From: Pectinatus sp.
Lineage (GTDB): Bacteria; Bacillota; Negativicutes; Selenomonadales; Selenomonadaceae
Direction: 5' to 3'
Assembly: GCA_020025135.1 (NCBI GenBank)
Contig: JAHHSQ010000023.1
Coordinates: 1 to 25,165, forward strand
DNA length: 25,165 nucleotides
Part shown: positions 22,801 to 25,165 of the stretch, one piece after another
Numbering within the stretch: the first letter of the stretch is position 1
How the letters are laid out: each line of letters begins with the position of its first letter
Notes under the pieces: model-generated
What the model saw: only the letters and a program-made list of their open reading frames with translations
What the model was told of the DNA's origin: nothing
Database searches by the model: none
Position numbers and translations under genes: made by a program

Positions 22801-24378
22801 TTATTTGCTAGCACCTAAAATATTTTGCAAATCTCCTTCTGGAGTTCCCAAAGTTTTAATACCAAAATTATCTACTAAATACTGGAGGATAGCTGGTGAA
22901 ACAAAGGCTGGTAATGTCGGACCTAAATAGAAATTTTTAATGCCTAAGCTCAAAAGTGTCAGTAAAATACACACGGCCTTTTGTTCATACCAAGATAGCA
23001 CGATAGTCAAAGGCAACTCGTTTACCGAGCAAGAAAAAGCTTCTGCTAAAGCTGTGGCCACTTTAATGGCACTATAAGCATCATTACATTGCCCCATATC
23101 GAGTAGACGTGGTAAACCTGCTACTGTTCCTAAATCGAGGTCATTAAAACGGAATTTTCCGCAAGCCAATGTCAAAATAATGCTATCTTGTGGGGTCTTT
23201 TTAACAAACTCCGTATAATAGGTGCGAGAATTGTGCATACCATCACAACCGCCTACCAAGAAGAAATGACTAATTTCATTTTTCTTGACTGCTTCAACAA
23301 TTTTATTTGCTTGGCTTAAAACAGCGACATGGCCAAAACCAGTGGTAACTTTCTTACCACCGTTAATTCCACATATAACTGTGTCTTCTGCATAGCCTCC
23401 CAAAGAAAGTGCTTTCTCTATCACGGGAGTAAAGTCCTTATCCCCGCCAATATGTATCGCATTGGGATATGAAACAACATCAGTTGTGAAGATATTATCC
23501 GCATAGGATGGCAAAGGTGGCATTAAACAATTCGTCGTAAAGAGAATTGGTGCCGGTACTTTGGCAAACTCTTTTCTTTGATTGTGCCAAGCAGTACCAA
23601 AATGCCCCTTTAAATGAGTGTATTTCTTTAAGCCCGGATAAGCATGACACGGTAACATTTCACCGTGGGTATAAATATTTATACCTCTGCCTTCCGTCTG
23701 CTGTAATAGCAACTCTAAATCCTTCAAATCATGCCCAGTGACAATAATAAACGGGCCTTTTTCTATCTGCATGGTAACTTCCGTCGGCTCTGGATTACCA
23801 TAAGTACTAGTATTAGCGCGGTCTAATAATTCCATACAAATAAGATTGGTCTTTCCCAATTCCATATTCAACTGCAAAAGCACATCGCCATCCACATCAG
23901 TACCGAGTGCCTGCAGAGCACGCACAAAAAATTTATCTATACGTTCATCCTCATATCCCAATGCACTAGCGTGATAAGCATAAGCAGCCATACCGCGCAA
24001 ACCAAAGAGCAAAAGCGATTTTAACGAGCGAATATCTTCTTTTTCTGCATGCCAAATTTTTTCTAGGTCATAAATAGCATACTGTCCTTTAACAGAAGCT
24101 AACTTTTGTCCTAAATTTTGTACTTTATCTATCATCTGGTTGATATCACGCAAGGAAAAACTAACATTGGTGACAGTCTTAAACAAACCTTCCCTGATGA
24201 CAGCAACGTATTGTGGGCTTCCTATTTCTGGTAAAACTGCACTCAAACCGATGAGGGCACCAGTAAGTTTATCTTGCGCTTGCGCTACTTCTGCCGTTTT
24301 ACCGCACACACCAGCTTTGCCAGTACAACCGTGGCCACCGGCAGTCTGTTCACACTGAAAACAAAACATCTCTTCCAT
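22801..24378 (-). CDS. hcp: Hybrid cluster protein (hydroxylamine reductase / NO reductase type)
   Basis: Contains a [4Fe-4S] cluster and a hybrid 4Fe-2S-2O cluster; enzymes of this family reduce NO or hydroxylamine and protect anaerobes from nitrosative stress. The 525-aa protein has N-terminal cysteines C6, C9, C18 and C25 (spacing 2, 8 and 6), then hybrid-cluster ligand motifs: TGHDLKDLE, TTNCLMPP, VGGCDGMHNS, LACGKFRF and a C-terminal WYEQKAV. The frame opens further upstream to 24558, but the extension runs through the regulatory region and over the divergent gene. GAGAGG lies 9 nt before ATG 24378, fixing the start. Divergent from a Crp/Fnr-type regulator. Confidence 0.95.
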   Translation of the reverse strand: MEEMFCFQCEQTAGGHGCTGKAGVCGKTAEVAQAQDKLTGALIGLSAVLPEIGSPQYVAVIREGLFKTVTNVSFSLRDINQMIDKVQNLGQKLASVKGQYAIYDLEKIWHAEKEDIRSLKSLLLFGLRGMAAYAYHASALGYEDERIDKFFVRALQALGTDVDGDVLLQLNMELGKTNLICMELLDRANTSTYGNPEPTEVTMQIEKGPFIIVTGHDLKDLELLLQQTEGRGINIYTHGEMLPCHAYPGLKKYTHLKGHFGTAWHNQRKEFAKVPAPILFTTNCLMPPLPSYADNIFTTDVVSYPNAIHIGGDKDFTPVIEKALSLGGYAEDTVICGINGGKKVTTGFGHVAVLSQANKIVEAVKKNEISHFFLVGGCDGMHNSRTYYTEFVKKTPQDSIILTLACGKFRFNDLDLGTVAGLPRLLDMGQCNDAYSAIKVATALAEAFSCSVNELPLTIVLSWYEQKAVCILLTLLSLGIKNFYLGPTLPAFVSPAILQYLVDNFGIKTLGTPEGDLQNILGASK

Positions 24379-24405
24379 GTATATCATCCTCTCTTTTCCT
24401 AAAAC

Positions 24406-24465
24406 TTGTTTTCTCTTTCTTATTTTAATATAATACAAACAATTTATCTGTTGTAATTCCAACAA
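24406..24465. promoter_or_regulatory. Divergent hcp / Crp-Fnr intergenic promoter region with a candidate operator
   Basis: For the plus-strand regulator, TTGTTT (24406-24411) and TATAAT (24429-24434) are 17 nt apart. An imperfect palindrome, TTGTAATTCCAACAA (24451-24465), has TTGT/ACAA outer arms. It lies just downstream of the regulator's predicted start (autorepression position) and about 38 nt upstream of a possible hcp transcription start using TATATT or TATTAT on the minus strand (activation position). The site resembles Crp/Fnr-family operators only loosely. Confidence 0.4.
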
Positions 24466-24481
24466 AAAGGAGGTCATTAGC

Positions 24482-25147
24482 GTGCAAAAATTTTTACCAA
24501 TTCTCCAAAAATCGGCGCTCTTTGCCAATATTAAAGCCGATGAGATTCTCCATATCATGCACTGTTTGAAGTCCCAAGTAAAATCTTATCAAAAGGGGCA
24601 AATCCTCTTTCAACCTGATGAAACACTTCCCGCTATTATGCTCGTGCTTGCTGGTCGTATCCAAATAGAGTTACACGATTATTTTGGCAATCGCAATATC
24701 ATTGCCACTATACAACCAGCACAAATTTTTGGCGAGGTATATGCTTGTAACCCCCAACTAAAAACCAATATTCAAGCAGTGAGTTTGGAAAATTCCCGTC
24801 TTCTCTTTTTGCGCATCGAACATCTTATCACTACCTGTCAACACAACTGCCTTTTTCACACTAGAATAATTCAAAATCTTCTCTCCTTGCTCTCGCAAAA
24901 AGCCTATACTTTGACTAATAAAATAAACTATCTCAGCAAACGGACAACACGCGAAAAATTACTTTCTTATTTAGCAGATTGCGCTAGCAAAGCACATAGT
25001 AACAGCTTTACCGTTCCTTTTCGTCGCCAAGAGCTAGCTGATTTCTTAGCCATAAATCGCAGTGCGATGTGTACAGAACTCAGCAAAATGCGTCAAGAAG
25101 GAATAATTGATTTTTCCGGCAACAAGTTTTCCCTGAAAAGGATTTAA
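24482..25147 (+). CDS. Crp/Fnr-family transcriptional regulator (HcpR-like)
   Basis: A 221-aa regulator. Residues about 10-125 form the cyclic-nucleotide-type sensor beta-barrel (QKGQILFQPDE, VLAGRIQIELHD, FGEVYA), then a long dimer helix (about 125-150), then a winged-helix domain with RRQELADFLAINRSAMCTELSKMR as recognition motif. The start is GTG at 24482 with AAGGAGGT in front, so no ATG is needed. It contains a few cysteines but no N-terminal Fnr cluster motif. Divergent placement next to hcp suggests it is an NO- or redox-responsive activator like HcpR; the ligand is not visible. It is the only plus-strand gene in the window. Confidence 0.85.
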   Translation: MQKFLPILQKSALFANIKADEILHIMHCLKSQVKSYQKGQILFQPDETLPAIMLVLAGRIQIELHDYFGNRNIIATIQPAQIFGEVYACNPQLKTNIQAVSLENSRLLFLRIEHLITTCQHNCLFHTRIIQNLLSLLSQKAYTLTNKINYLSKRTTREKLLSYLADCASKAHSNSFTVPFRRQELADFLAINRSAMCTELSKMRQEGIIDFSGNKFSLKRI

Positions 25148-25165
25148 AAATTCATTACTTATATC

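Noticed and set aside
24379..24558. N-terminal extension of Hcp by 60 residues
   Set aside because: It runs across the divergent promoter and the start of the Crp/Fnr gene. The family begins near M-x-x-MFCFQC, and a ribosome site fits the later ATG.
1..25165. CRISPR array or prophage
   Set aside because: No regularly spaced direct repeats and no phage structural or integrase genes were seen. The only repeated family is the intron group.

Overview
The window reads as the chromosome of an anaerobic, low-GC Negativicutes bacterium. A Phascolarctobacterium- or Veillonella-like relative in Acidaminococcaceae is the best guess, and this is inference. The clues are a biotin-dependent methylmalonyl-CoA decarboxylase beside a succinate-type CoA-transferase (succinate-to-propionate metabolism), an O-antigen-ligase-type protein, a hybrid cluster protein, and the gene order rpmE-prfA-prmC-sua5-rpiB-glyA-upp-wecA-wecB. 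Almost everything lies on the minus strand; only the last gene, a Crp/Fnr regulator, is on the plus strand.

Layout in the minus transcription direction, from high to low coordinates. (1) The hcp plus flavodoxin pair (24378-22227) diverges from the Crp/Fnr-type gene, followed by tRNA-Leu(UAG) with its own promoter and terminator. (2) A phosphocholine-cytidylyltransferase-like gene (licC type) is split in two by an intron-like element. (3) A valine T-box riboswitch leads a valS-folC-O-antigen-ligase operon that ends in a strong terminator. (4) The remnant of an intron/IS605-type composite (IStron) fills the 14.70-14.97 kb gap. (5) A CoA-transferase gene precedes mmdA, a 48-codon mmdE-like microgene and mmdC. 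(6) The operon rpmE-DUF1385-prfA-prmC-sua5 follows, with sua5 also split by an intron. (7) rpiB-glyA-upp-dCMP deaminase-wecA-wecB and a paired SMR exporter complete the window.

The most interesting signal is a family of three related RNA elements, all on the minus strand. Two (6197-6655 and 21022-21522) look like complete, ORF-less group I introns inside protein-coding genes. Each has P1 with a G-U pair at the 5' splice site, P4, a six-base-pair P7 guanosine site, P9.0 and a terminal G. In each case exact removal restores one full-length reading frame (sua5 349 aa; licC-like 233 aa). The third (14705-14965) keeps only the 3' half of the intron, followed by what looks like a TnpB C-terminal scrap and an IS200/IS605-like hairpin. 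At least two helices change sequence in all three copies while keeping their base pairing, which argues for real RNA structure. Without splicing, the apparently single-copy sua5 (needed for tRNA t6A) would lose its last 36 residues.

All coordinates of splice sites, promoters and operators were worked out by hand from the sequence. No search or folding program was run.
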